A stretch of DNA of 5,102 nt, from contig JADFVM010000291.1 in the NCBI GenBank assembly GCA_015222555.1, forward strand, positions 1-5,102. The letters run 5' to 3'. Origin of the DNA: Pseudomonadota bacterium. GTDB taxonomy: Bacteria > Desulfobacterota > JADFVX01. Both the position numbers and the translations under genes were made by a program. The notes below the pieces were generated by a model. It worked only from the letters and a program-made list of their open reading frames with translations, ran no database searches and had not been told where the DNA came from. This document shows positions 1 through 5,102 of the stretch, one piece after another (the stretch's first letter is position 1; every line of letters begins with the position of its first letter).

Positions 1-72
1 AAAGTGGACCAGCCAGGAATAGTTGTAAAAGATTTAGACTGGATTGACAGGATAGATCTTTCTAGAATTTAG
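1..72 (+). CDS. Possible 3' end of an unidentified gene (partial)
   Basis: Frame 1 is open from the window edge for 23 codons and stops at TAG 70-72. The other two forward frames hit stops at 20-22 and 45-47. The readable tail ends in WIDRIDLSRI and is rich in Asp, Ile and Val, which is compatible with the end of a soluble protein. I do not recognise the family. With so few codons, an open frame could occur by chance. If real, it lies on the same strand as the ABC-F gene and 82 bp upstream of it. Confidence 0.35.
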   Translation, partial: KVDQPGIVVKDLDWIDRIDLSRI

Positions 73-154
73 TGTATATAAATTATTCGTTAAACCTATA
101 CAATCAGAGCAAATCAGTGTCTAATTTTATGTTCAACTTGTCACATCGTATCCC
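73..154 (+). promoter_or_regulatory. AT-rich leader of the ABC-F gene
   Basis: This short A/T-rich stretch lies between the putative upstream stop and the ABC-F start. It holds -10-like hexamers (TATATA at 75-80, TACAAT at 99-104). A consensus-perfect -35 hexamer, TTGACA, sits at 44-49, but no -10-like hexamer lies 16-18 bp from it, so I cannot assemble a proper sigma-70 promoter. No purine-rich Shine-Dalgarno sequence precedes the ATG at 155. The bases just before it read ATCGTATCCC. Confidence 0.2.
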
Positions 155-158
155 ATGA
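129..158 (+). other. Nine-codon upstream ORF overlapping the ABC-F start (ATGA)
   Basis: ATG 129-131 opens a frame encoding MFNLSHRIP. Its stop TGA (156-158) overlaps the ABC-F ATG (155-157) in an ATGA arrangement. Such overlaps allow terminating ribosomes to restart on the next gene, which could make up for the missing Shine-Dalgarno sequence at 155. The small frame has no clear ribosome-binding site of its own, and an ORF this short can arise by chance. I list it as a candidate leader peptide or coupling element, not as an established gene. Confidence 0.25.
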
Positions 159-2008
159 TCTCAGCACTCAATATCTCAAAACAGTTCGGCAGTCAGGTGC
201 TCTTCAAAGACGTTATCTTCACCCTCAACGCCCGTGAACGTATCGGCCTTGTAGGCAGGAACGGCCATGGAAAGTCCACCCTTTTCAGGATCCTATGCGG
301 TGAAGACAGCTGCGATGAGGGGAAGATCCTCATCCCCAACAACTACACCATCGGCCACCTGAGTCAACACCTTAATTTCACAAAAGCTACCGTCCTTGAG
401 GAAGCCTGTCTCGGCCTTTCTGAAGAGAACAAACATGATGAGTGGAAGGCGGAAAAGATCCTCTCCGGTCTTGGCTTTTCTGAAAGTGACTTTTCCAAAA
501 GCTCCCTCACCTTTTCCGGAGGTTATCAGCTTCGCATCAACCTGGCCAAGGTGTTGCTTTCCGAGCCAAATCTTCTTCTCCTCGATGAGCCGACTAACTT
601 TCTCGATATCGTCTCCATCCGGTGGCTCATTCCTTTTCTAAAATCATGGAAGAACGAAATGATCATCATCAGCCATGACAGGAACTTCATGGACAGCGTG
701 GTGACCCACATCATGGGGATTCACCGTCAGGGCATTAAAAAGCTTGAGGGGACAACAGGTAACTATTACACCAAGGTGGCAGAAGAAGAGGAGCTTTACG
801 AAAAGCAGCGCATCAATGAAGATAAAAAACGGTCAGAGACAGAAGAATTTGTTAACCGCTTCCGGGCAAAGGCATCAAAGGCCAAACAGGTGCAATCCCG
901 TGTAAAGCAACTGGAAAAAATGGGTCAACGTGACAGGCTGGATAGCATTGCAGGGCTTAGGTTTTCATTTAATGGCGCCCCCTTTACGGCCAAGCGGATT
1001 TTAGAGGTGAGCAACCTCAACTTTTCTTATGCTCCTGACCAGCCAAAACTGATTGATAATTTCAACCTCACCGTCGGAAAAAACGACAAGATCTGCATTA
1101 TCGGAAAAAACGGAAAAGGGAAGACGACTCTCCTTAAACTTCTGGCAGATTTTCTCACACCCGTTGGGGGAGAGATTGATTATCATCCCCAGGCCCAAAA
1201 GGCTTATTTCGAACAGTCCAATACAGGTACTCTTCATGAAAATATGACCATTGAAGAGGAACTGCTCTACAACCATCCTACGGGAGACAGAAAGGTTTCA
1301 CGCAGTATCTGCGGCGCCATGATGTTTTCAGGCGATCTTGCCCTGAAAAAGATCGGCGTACTCTCAGGCGGTGAAAAATGCCGTGTCATGCTGGGAAACC
1401 TGCTTCTTAAACCGGCCAATATTCTCCTTCTCGATGAGCCCACAAACCATCTCGACATGGAAGCCAGTGACTCCTTAATGGAGGCCATCAATGCCTTTGA
1501 CGGCGCCACTATCATGATTACCCATAGTGAGGGAATTCTCAAGGGAGTAGCCACGAGGCTCATTGTATTTAATGATGATGGCATTTCGCTCTTTGAGGGC
1601 GGTTATAAGAGGTTTCTTAAAGAGGTGGGCTGGACAGGCGAAGAGAATAAAATGTCCAGGAGCCAGACCTCAAGTGACAAAGTAGAAGGGAAGGGGAAAC
1701 AAAGTAAAAAGGAATTAAGAAAAGCCCGTGCGGTACTGACAAGAGAGCGGCTAAAAATACTCAAACCTCTGGAAGAAAAGTTAAAGGCCCTGGAATCTGA
1801 CATAGAATCACTGGAAATTGAGCTTTCGACTTCCAATGAAGCCTTAATTATAGCATCACAAGAAAAAGACAGTGAGGCTATCGCCTTACATTCCAAATCG
1901 GCCCAACAGATCCAACGCAAGATAGGTGCCCTCTATGAAGAGATCGGCATCGCCTCCGATGAATATGAGCGGGAAAAAGCGCTTCTTCATAAGGAAGAGT
2001 CATTCTGA
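155..2008 (+). CDS. ABC-F family ATPase (YheS/YbiT/Uup-like), ribosome-associated
   Basis: This 617-residue protein has two ABC ATPase domains and no membrane segments, the ABC-F layout. Family members bind the ribosomal E site and modulate translation or ribosome state; they are not transporters. NBD1 has Walker A GRNGHGKST (34-42), signature FSGGYQ (120-125), Walker B LLLLDE (140-145, catalytic E145) and switch H174. The inter-domain linker is charged and helical, with FVNRFRAKASKAKQ near 232-245, the P-site tRNA interaction region. NBD2 has Walker A GKNGKGKTT (317-325), LSGGEK (403-408), ILLLDEPTNHLD (423-434, E428) and switch H457 in THSEG, where most relatives have SHDR. Residues from about 500 form a Lys/Glu-rich tail with a predicted coiled coil (about 540-610), as in YheS and Uup. 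The stretch between the NBD1 core and its signature is short, so the arm seen in EttA or YheS appears reduced or absent. The start at 155 matches family N-termini, and an in-frame TAA at 122-124 limits extension. The subfamily is unresolved and a resistance role cannot be inferred. Confidence 0.93.
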   Translation: MISALNISKQFGSQVLFKDVIFTLNARERIGLVGRNGHGKSTLFRILCGEDSCDEGKILIPNNYTIGHLSQHLNFTKATVLEEACLGLSEENKHDEWKAEKILSGLGFSESDFSKSSLTFSGGYQLRINLAKVLLSEPNLLLLDEPTNFLDIVSIRWLIPFLKSWKNEMIIISHDRNFMDSVVTHIMGIHRQGIKKLEGTTGNYYTKVAEEEELYEKQRINEDKKRSETEEFVNRFRAKASKAKQVQSRVKQLEKMGQRDRLDSIAGLRFSFNGAPFTAKRILEVSNLNFSYAPDQPKLIDNFNLTVGKNDKICIIGKNGKGKTTLLKLLADFLTPVGGEIDYHPQAQKAYFEQSNTGTLHENMTIEEELLYNHPTGDRKVSRSICGAMMFSGDLALKKIGVLSGGEKCRVMLGNLLLKPANILLLDEPTNHLDMEASDSLMEAINAFDGATIMITHSEGILKGVATRLIVFNDDGISLFEGGYKRFLKEVGWTGEENKMSRSQTSSDKVEGKGKQSKKELRKARAVLTRERLKILKPLEEKLKALESDIESLEIELSTSNEALIIASQEKDSEAIALHSKSAQQIQRKIGALYEEIGIASDEYEREKALLHKEESF

Positions 2009-2088
2009 TTTTTCTGAGGATGTGGCTTTGGTTTATCCGTGAAAGTCCTTGCCTCGCCTTCTCGTTAAAACGCAGCCGAGTGAAGGCA

Positions 2089-2106
2089 TTTATCCGGTTT
2101 ATCCGG
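2089..2106. repeat. Two-copy 9-bp tandem repeat TTTATCCGG
   Basis: TTTATCCGG occurs twice head to tail (2089-2097 and 2098-2106). A third near-copy, TTTATCCGT, lies upstream at 2032-2040. The intervening DNA also has a 6-bp inverted pair, GCCTTC (2056-2061) and GAAGGC (2082-2087). The function is unknown. It may be part of the same composite repeat as the inverted repeat just downstream. Confidence 0.5.
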
Positions 2107-2124
2107 GCTTGGGCGGCCTTTCTT

Positions 2125-2161
2125 TTCTTACTTTTCTTTGTCCGCAAAAGAAAAGTAAGAA
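2125..2161. repeat. Perfect 15-bp inverted repeat (hairpin)
   Basis: TTCTTACTTTTCTTT (2125-2139) is exactly complementary to AAAGAAAAGTAAGAA (2147-2161) across the 7-nt loop GTCCGCA. One arm is pure pyrimidine except for a single A, and the other pure purine except for a single T. The transcript would form a long, A-U-rich hairpin about 117 bp after the ABC-F stop. It may stabilise or end that mRNA, but no U tract follows. A perfect match of this length is very unlikely by chance. I have the impression that similar sequences recur in proteobacterial genomes. Confidence 0.8.
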
Positions 2162-2220
2162 TCCTAACCACAAAGCCTTGTAACTCTGCGCTTGATAAGC
2201 CTGCCCCGTACCTGATACAA

Positions 2221-2270
2221 GGAAATCCAGATTTACAAAGAGCTGGATTCCCGCCTTTGCGGGAATGACA
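2221..2270. repeat. REP-like dispersed palindrome (ATTCCCGC ... GCGGGAAT)
   Basis: ATTCCCGC (2247-2254) pairs perfectly with GCGGGAAT (2259-2266) around a CTTT loop, inside the context CTGGATTCCCGC...GCGGGAATGACA. This is the core of a very common proteobacterial intergenic repeat family, whose ATTCCC/GGGAAT ends resemble Neisseria dRS3. Its conceptual translations give the familiar spurious peptides VIPAKAGIQ and CHSRKGGNP on the minus strand. A second, overlapping stem is possible: GGAAATCCAG (2221-2230) with CTGGATTCC (2243-2251), one A bulged. The two hairpins share bases 2247-2251, so they exclude each other. Confidence 0.8.
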
Positions 2271-2341
2271 AGACACGGTAAACGGCAAGGGATTAAACCC
2301 CATGTAATTAAATAAATCAGAACAATTTTAGAAGCATCAAC

Positions 2342-2347
2342 ATGTGA
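2342..2347 (+). promoter_or_regulatory. Start-stop codon pair (ATG TGA) just before the flavoprotein start
   Basis: The sequence ATG TGA ATG lies in one frame: ATG 2342-2344, stop TGA 2345-2347, then the gene's ATG at 2348. The stop rules out starting the flavoprotein any earlier. The only weak Shine-Dalgarno-like stretch, GAAG at 2331-2334, is 7 nt from the first ATG but 13 nt from the real start. Ribosomes might thus initiate at the minimal ORF and restart next door. This is inference from spacing alone. Confidence 0.35.
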
Positions 2348-3523
2348 ATGAAACATTACAACGTCATAATCATAGGCGCCGGCCCCTCCGGCCTCATGTG
2401 CGCCATTGAGGCCGGCAAACGAGGCCGCAATGTCCTCATCATCGATCATGCCGACAAAATAGGGAAAAAACTGGCCATCTCCGGCGGCGGCCGATGCAAC
2501 TTCACAAATAGAAACGTCACCGCTGACTACTATCTTTCTGAAAATCCCCGCTTTGCGATTTCAGCCTTAAAACGCTACAGACCTTCTGATTTCATAGCCC
2601 TACTCCAAAAGCATAACATTCGCTACCATGAAGAGGATCACGGACAGCTATTTTGTGACAACTCGGCAAAAGATATTTTAGCCATGCTTCTGAAAGAATG
2701 TGAGGAGGCAGGTGTTACGATTCATAGGGGCTGTAATATTCTTAAGGTTGGAGAAAAAAAGGTTTTTCAGATTGAAACCGACCTGGGCAGCTATACTGCA
2801 GACTCACTGGTCATCGCCACAGGAGGTCTGTCCTATAGCAAAACAGGTGCAACCCCTCTGGGATATGGCATTGCCCGTCAATTCGGATTAAAAGTAATTA
2901 AAACAGATCCGGGCCTTGTTCCTTTACACTATTCAAATGATGATATGAAACGGTTCAAAAGCCTTGCAGGTATTACCATCAAAGCAGAGGTCTCATTGGG
3001 CAAACAAAGCTTCAGGGAAAACATTCTTTTTACGCATAAAGGCCTGAGTGGCCCATCTATATTACAAATCTCCAACTACTGGGGGAAAGGTAAGGAAATA
3101 GAAATCAACGTCCTGCCTGAACTGGATCTTCTTCAATATTTGACTGATCAAAAGTTGAAGCATCCTAAAAAATTACTGAAAACCATCCTCACCTGGATAT
3201 TGCCCCGGCGTTTTATAGACGTCACTGCCAGCCTCTGGTTCAACAACAGGCCCATTGGAGAAATTCCGGACAAAGAGCTAAAAAACATATCGTCTAAATA
3301 TTCACAATGGAAATTCAAACCTGCATGCAGCGCAGGTTACGACTTTGCCGAAGTGACCCTCGGCGGTGTGGATACCAGAGAACTGTCATCGAAAACCATG
3401 GAATCGACAAAAATCAAAGGGCTCTTTTTTCTTGGAGAGGTGCTTGACATGACAGGCCATCTGGGCGGTTACAATCTGCAATGGGCCTGGGCATCCGGGT
3501 ATGCAGCGGGGCAGTATGTGTAA
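2348..3523 (+). CDS. HI0933/YhiN/BaiN-family FAD-dependent oxidoreductase
   Basis: This 391-residue soluble flavoprotein is of normal length for the HI0933 family (COG2081 type), which includes E. coli YhiN and the BaiN enzymes of bile-acid-metabolising clostridia. The N-terminal Rossmann fold shows GAGPSG (10-15) for the FAD pyrophosphate and a strand ending in D33 for the ribose. The family hallmark SGGGRCN follows at 45-51. ATGGLSYSKTG (157-167) is the second nucleotide-binding segment. The inserted middle domain (about 190-330) carries the conserved FTHKGLSGP (228-236). The C-terminus has AEVTLGGV (334-341) and GEVLDMTGHLGGYNLQWAW (363-381), which closes the FAD site. The physiological substrate of most members is unknown, so no specific reaction can be assigned. 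The start at 2348 is fixed by TGA at 2345-2347 and gives a standard N-terminus, MKHYNVIIIGAG. The family call is firm, the role is not. The 339-bp repeat-rich gap upstream suggests its own promoter. Confidence 0.93.
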   Translation: MKHYNVIIIGAGPSGLMCAIEAGKRGRNVLIIDHADKIGKKLAISGGGRCNFTNRNVTADYYLSENPRFAISALKRYRPSDFIALLQKHNIRYHEEDHGQLFCDNSAKDILAMLLKECEEAGVTIHRGCNILKVGEKKVFQIETDLGSYTADSLVIATGGLSYSKTGATPLGYGIARQFGLKVIKTDPGLVPLHYSNDDMKRFKSLAGITIKAEVSLGKQSFRENILFTHKGLSGPSILQISNYWGKGKEIEINVLPELDLLQYLTDQKLKHPKKLLKTILTWILPRRFIDVTASLWFNNRPIGEIPDKELKNISSKYSQWKFKPACSAGYDFAEVTLGGVDTRELSSKTMESTKIKGLFFLGEVLDMTGHLGGYNLQWAWASGYAAGQYV

Positions 3524-3632
3524 AAATAGCCCCAGGGAAGTTGGAAAAAATTCTCTTCGTCATGGCTGTAAAGATTACATAATTCAGCGGCATTTTTCTA
3601 TTATTGTGCCTAACTAAAACCATAACCTAATG

Positions 3633-3747
3633 GATATTTTCAAAGTAACCCCTCCCAACCTCCCCTTATCCCAAGGGGAGGAGTCATGTCTCCCCCTCTT
3701 AAGTTAAGAGGGGTTGGGGGAGTTATGTTAGTTTCTTGAAAAATATC
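3633..3747. repeat. MITE-like composite palindrome, ~115 bp, two inner hairpins
   Basis: The outer ends are near-perfect inverted repeats: GATATTTTCAA (3633-3643) against TTGAAAAATATC (3736-3747), differing by one extra A/T pair. Inside, CCTCCCCTT (3659-3667) pairs with AAGGGGAGG (3673-3681) over a 5-nt loop. Next, CCCCTCTTAA (3693-3702) pairs with TTAAGAGGGG (3704-3713). CTCCC AACC (3652-3660) is also complementary to the GGTTGGGGGAG stretch (3712-3722), allowing a cloverleaf or one long imperfect hairpin. The hexamer CATAAC flanks the element on both sides (3621-3626 and 3747-3752), a possible but imperfectly placed target duplication. It encodes no protein. C/G-rich elements of this look (CCCCTCCCAACCTCCCC) are, from memory, frequent between genes in several bacterial phyla. 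Confidence 0.75.
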
Positions 3748-3780
3748 ATAACAATAGTGACGCCTTTTTTTATTCAGGTC

Positions 3781-3821
3781 GAGATTGCATCGTCCCGTCA
3801 ATGGCGGGGTTCACAAAGACA
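3781..3821. repeat. Diverged GAGATTGC-type dispersed repeat
   Basis: On the minus strand this stretch begins TGTCTTTGTGAACCCCGCC and ends GATGCAATCTC. It resembles the common proteobacterial intergenic repeat that begins GTCATTGCGA and ends GAAGCAATCTC, with several substitutions. A central stem forms between CCCGTC (3794-3799) and GGCGGG (3803-3808) with one T·G pair. The assignment rests on recalled consensus, not an alignment, and the copy looks degenerate. Confidence 0.45.
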
Positions 3822-3902
3822 ATATGCCGGCCTTTTCAACAGGCCCCGATATTATTTTACAGATTTGCTTTCCTTCGTTTTTATCTGATTTAGCTACTTT
3901 AT

Positions 3903-3931
3903 TTGCTTTTACAGATCTTATAAACTATATT
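3903..3931 (+). promoter_or_regulatory. Candidate sigma-70 promoter for the antiporter gene
   Basis: TTGCTT (3903-3908, three of six matches to TTGACA) and TATATT (3926-3931, five of six matches to TATAAT) are separated by an ideal 17 bp in A/T-rich DNA. The predicted transcript would start near 3938, giving a leader of about 47 nt before the antiporter ATG. The weak -35 means this could be fortuitous. Confidence 0.35.
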
Positions 3932-3972
3932 ACAGCTTGATTTGAGATCAGACTAATTTATCTTGCATATTC

Positions 3973-3977
3973 GGGGA
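3973..3977 (+). promoter_or_regulatory. Ribosome binding site of the antiporter gene
   Basis: GGGGA lies 7 nt upstream of ATG 3985 and is complementary to the CUCC core of the 16S rRNA tail with one extra G. It supports this start. It is the only clear Shine-Dalgarno sequence among the three genes. Confidence 0.6.
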
Positions 3978-3984
3978 ATCTTTC

Positions 3985-5102
3985 ATGACCTCTCACCACC
4001 TTCTTACCACTTTTGTTTCTGCAGCAGCCATCGGTGTCATTCTTTTACTCATAGCGCAGCGTTTAAAGATTTCCGCAGTTATTGTATTATTGATCGGCGG
4101 CATACTGGTAGGCCCCGAGTTTCTTGGTATCGTTAATCCCTCCAATTTGGGCAACGGTCTCAACACCATTATCTCTCTTGCCGTTGGAATCATTCTCTTT
4201 GAAGGCGGCCTCACCCTCGACGTCAAAGGTTATCGTCAGGTTTCGACGGAAATTGTGGGCGTATTGACGCGGGGGATTTTTGTTACATGGGGCCTCAGTA
4301 CTATTGCCATCAGACTTATCTTCGATTTCAACTGGTCACTCTGCCTTCTTGCAGGCAGTCTTATTATCGTCACCGGTCCAACTGTCATCGGTCCTCTCTT
4401 ACAGCGGATCAGGGTCAAAAAAAGTCTTCATGATATTCTCTACTGGGAAGGGGTGCTAATCGATCCCATCGGTGTTTTCATCGCCCTGCTCTGCTATGAA
4501 TGGATTTTAAGTGCAGGTACTCAGGAGGTTTATTTTAACTTTTTTTCACGCTTTCTTGTGGGCACCGTTATCGGCCTTGTCTTCGGGATGGGAATTTACG
4601 AATTACTGAAGCGTAACTGGATTCCTGAAGAACGGCTTAATATATTTGCCCTTGCGTCAGCCATGGTCACCTTCGCCGTCGCAGACAGTCTTATCAGCGA
4701 AAGCGGCTTATTAAGCGTCACCATTGCCGGCTTCTGGCTCGGCTATAAAGATACCCCTCAGCTGGATCGCATCATTGCCTATAAGGTGGAGTTGAGGGAT
4801 TTCCTCATCGGTCTTCTTTTTGTCCTGCTGGCAGCCAACCTGGTCATGTCCAAATTTCTCACTTATGGCACTGCCCTCATTGGAGTTGTAGTTGTTGTCA
4901 TGTTTGTAGTAAGGCCCCTGAATATTTTTGTCTCCACACTGAAAAGCTCCATCTCCTTCAAAGACAAACTCTTTCTCAGCTGGATTGCACCGCGTGGCAT
5001 TGTTGCCGCTTCGATGTCTTCACTGTTTGCCTTTCACCTTGCTGATCAAGGCTACAAAAATGCCGAGTTCCTCGAATCCTTTACCTATGCAGTCATCGTC
5101 GG
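3985..5102 (+). CDS. CPA1/NhaP-like Na+(K+)/H+ antiporter (3' end outside window)
   Basis: 372 codons are visible with no stop, so the gene continues past the right edge. The protein is very hydrophobic, with roughly ten to twelve membrane helices in view, and would exchange protons for Na+ or K+ across the inner membrane in pH and salt homeostasis. CPA1 hallmarks are LFEGGLTLD (71-79), TGPTVIGPLL (130-139) in the unwound helix region, WEGVLIDPIG (154-163) with the putative ion-binding Asp D160, and WIAPRGIVAAS (333-343) with the conserved Arg R337. The residue before D160 is Ile, where classic NhaP proteins have Asn-Asp. I recall this IDPIG form from the NhaP subgroup that often carries a C-terminal TrkA/RCK domain, but that region lies beyond the window. 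ATG 3985 is the first start after in-frame TGA 3943-3945 and has a good GGGGA site. Ion specificity is not readable from sequence. Confidence 0.9.
   Translation, partial: MTSHHLLTTFVSAAAIGVILLLIAQRLKISAVIVLLIGGILVGPEFLGIVNPSNLGNGLNTIISLAVGIILFEGGLTLDVKGYRQVSTEIVGVLTRGIFVTWGLSTIAIRLIFDFNWSLCLLAGSLIIVTGPTVIGPLLQRIRVKKSLHDILYWEGVLIDPIGVFIALLCYEWILSAGTQEVYFNFFSRFLVGTVIGLVFGMGIYELLKRNWIPEERLNIFALASAMVTFAVADSLISESGLLSVTIAGFWLGYKDTPQLDRIIAYKVELRDFLIGLLFVLLAANLVMSKFLTYGTALIGVVVVVMFVVRPLNIFVSTLKSSISFKDKLFLSWIAPRGIVAASMSSLFAFHLADQGYKNAEFLESFTYAVIV

Larger units (their letters stand above)
2009..2347. other. Repeat-rich intergenic gap
   Basis: This 339-bp gap separates the ABC-F and flavoprotein genes. 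It holds a 9-bp tandem repeat, a perfect 15-bp inverted repeat and a REP-like palindrome. Small open frames cross it on both strands (for example 2020-2268 + and 1878-2303 -). They read through the palindromes, lack recognisable domains and look spurious. I see no clear intrinsic terminator: neither hairpin is followed by a T run. The last 65 bases before the flavoprotein gene are A/T-rich and probably contain its promoter, but I could not pick convincing hexamers. Confidence 0.6.
3524..3984. other. Intergenic gap with composite palindrome, dispersed repeat and promoter region
   Basis: These 461 bp lie between the flavoprotein stop and the antiporter start. From left to right there are about 109 bp without visible structure, the composite palindrome (3633-3747), a T8 run (3764-3771), a diverged dispersed repeat (3781-3821), a 5-bp stem GGCCT/AGGCC (3829-3833 and 3841-3845), and an A/T-rich promoter-like stretch. 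TTTTACAGAT occurs twice (3855-3864 and 3907-3916), as does ATTTGCTT (3863-3870 and 3901-3908). I found no credible coding sequence or tRNA. Confidence 0.6.

Noticed and set aside
1001..1920. Minus-strand open frames of 91-105 codons inside the ABC-F gene
   Set aside because: They are antisense shadows of a well-supported ABC-F coding sequence and show no family motifs.
2020..2268. 82-codon + strand open frame in the first gap
   Set aside because: It runs through the 15-bp inverted repeat and the REP-like element, has no recognisable domain, and no good ribosome binding site. The composition follows the repeats, so I treat it as spurious.
2009..2347. CRISPR array, tRNA or insertion sequence in the gap
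   Set aside because: There are no regularly spaced repeats, no cloverleaf with anticodon and CCA-type end, and no transposase-like coding.
1878..2449. Minus-strand open frames of 141 and 116 codons (1878-2303 and 2099-2449)
   Set aside because: They overlap the ends of the two real genes and contain the typical spurious translations of the REP-like repeat (CHSRKGGNP, VIPAKAGIQ).
3722..3771. Possible intrinsic terminator: GTTATG/CATAAC stem and T8 run
   Set aside because: The stem (3722-3727 with 3747-3752) is only six A/T-rich pairs with a 19-nt loop, and the T run starts 11 nt later, so it does not fit a Rho-independent terminator.
3993..4418. Two minus-strand open frames opposite the antiporter
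   Set aside because: They are antisense to a gene with strong CPA1 motifs. Their Arg/Pro/Thr-rich composition is what reverse reading of hydrophobic codons gives.
155..5102. A functional operon or defence/resistance cassette made of the three genes
   Set aside because: The gaps are 339 and 461 bp with separate repeats and start signals, and the protein families have no known joint role. Co-orientation alone is weak evidence.

Overview
The window looks like ordinary bacterial chromosome of moderate base composition. All genes lie on the + strand and are separated by repeat-filled gaps. It holds two complete genes, one gene running off the right edge and, possibly, the last codons of a gene entering from the left. 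The gap repeats are a REP-like palindrome of the ATTCCCGC/GCGGGAAT kind, a diverged GAGATTGC-type repeat and a C/G-rich composite palindrome. As far as I recall, such repeats are common in Desulfobacterota and other proteobacterial genomes. I would therefore guess a desulfobacterial (former deltaproteobacterial) or gammaproteobacterial source, but no gene here fixes the taxonomy.

Layout: 1-72 is a possible C-terminal gene fragment. 155-2008 encodes a cytoplasmic ABC-F ATPase, a ribosome-associated family with two ATPase domains on one chain. 2009-2347 is a gap with a perfect 15-bp inverted repeat and a REP-like element. 2348-3523 encodes an HI0933/YhiN/BaiN-family FAD-dependent oxidoreductase. 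3524-3984 is a gap with a roughly 115-bp composite palindrome, a second diverged dispersed repeat and a plausible promoter. 3985 to the right edge encodes a CPA1-type (NhaP-like) Na+/H+ antiporter cut off by the window.

The three genes have no obvious shared pathway: translation support, a flavoenzyme and cation/proton exchange. The gaps of 339 and 461 bp, each full of repeats, argue against one tight operon. The first two genes lack a good Shine-Dalgarno sequence, and each has a very short upstream reading frame ending at or beside its start codon. The antiporter instead has a normal GGGGA site.

I did not find a convincing undescribed system. The items most worth a second look are the two start-codon arrangements, the composite palindrome at 3633-3747, and the short-arm, coiled-coil-tailed form of the ABC-F protein.
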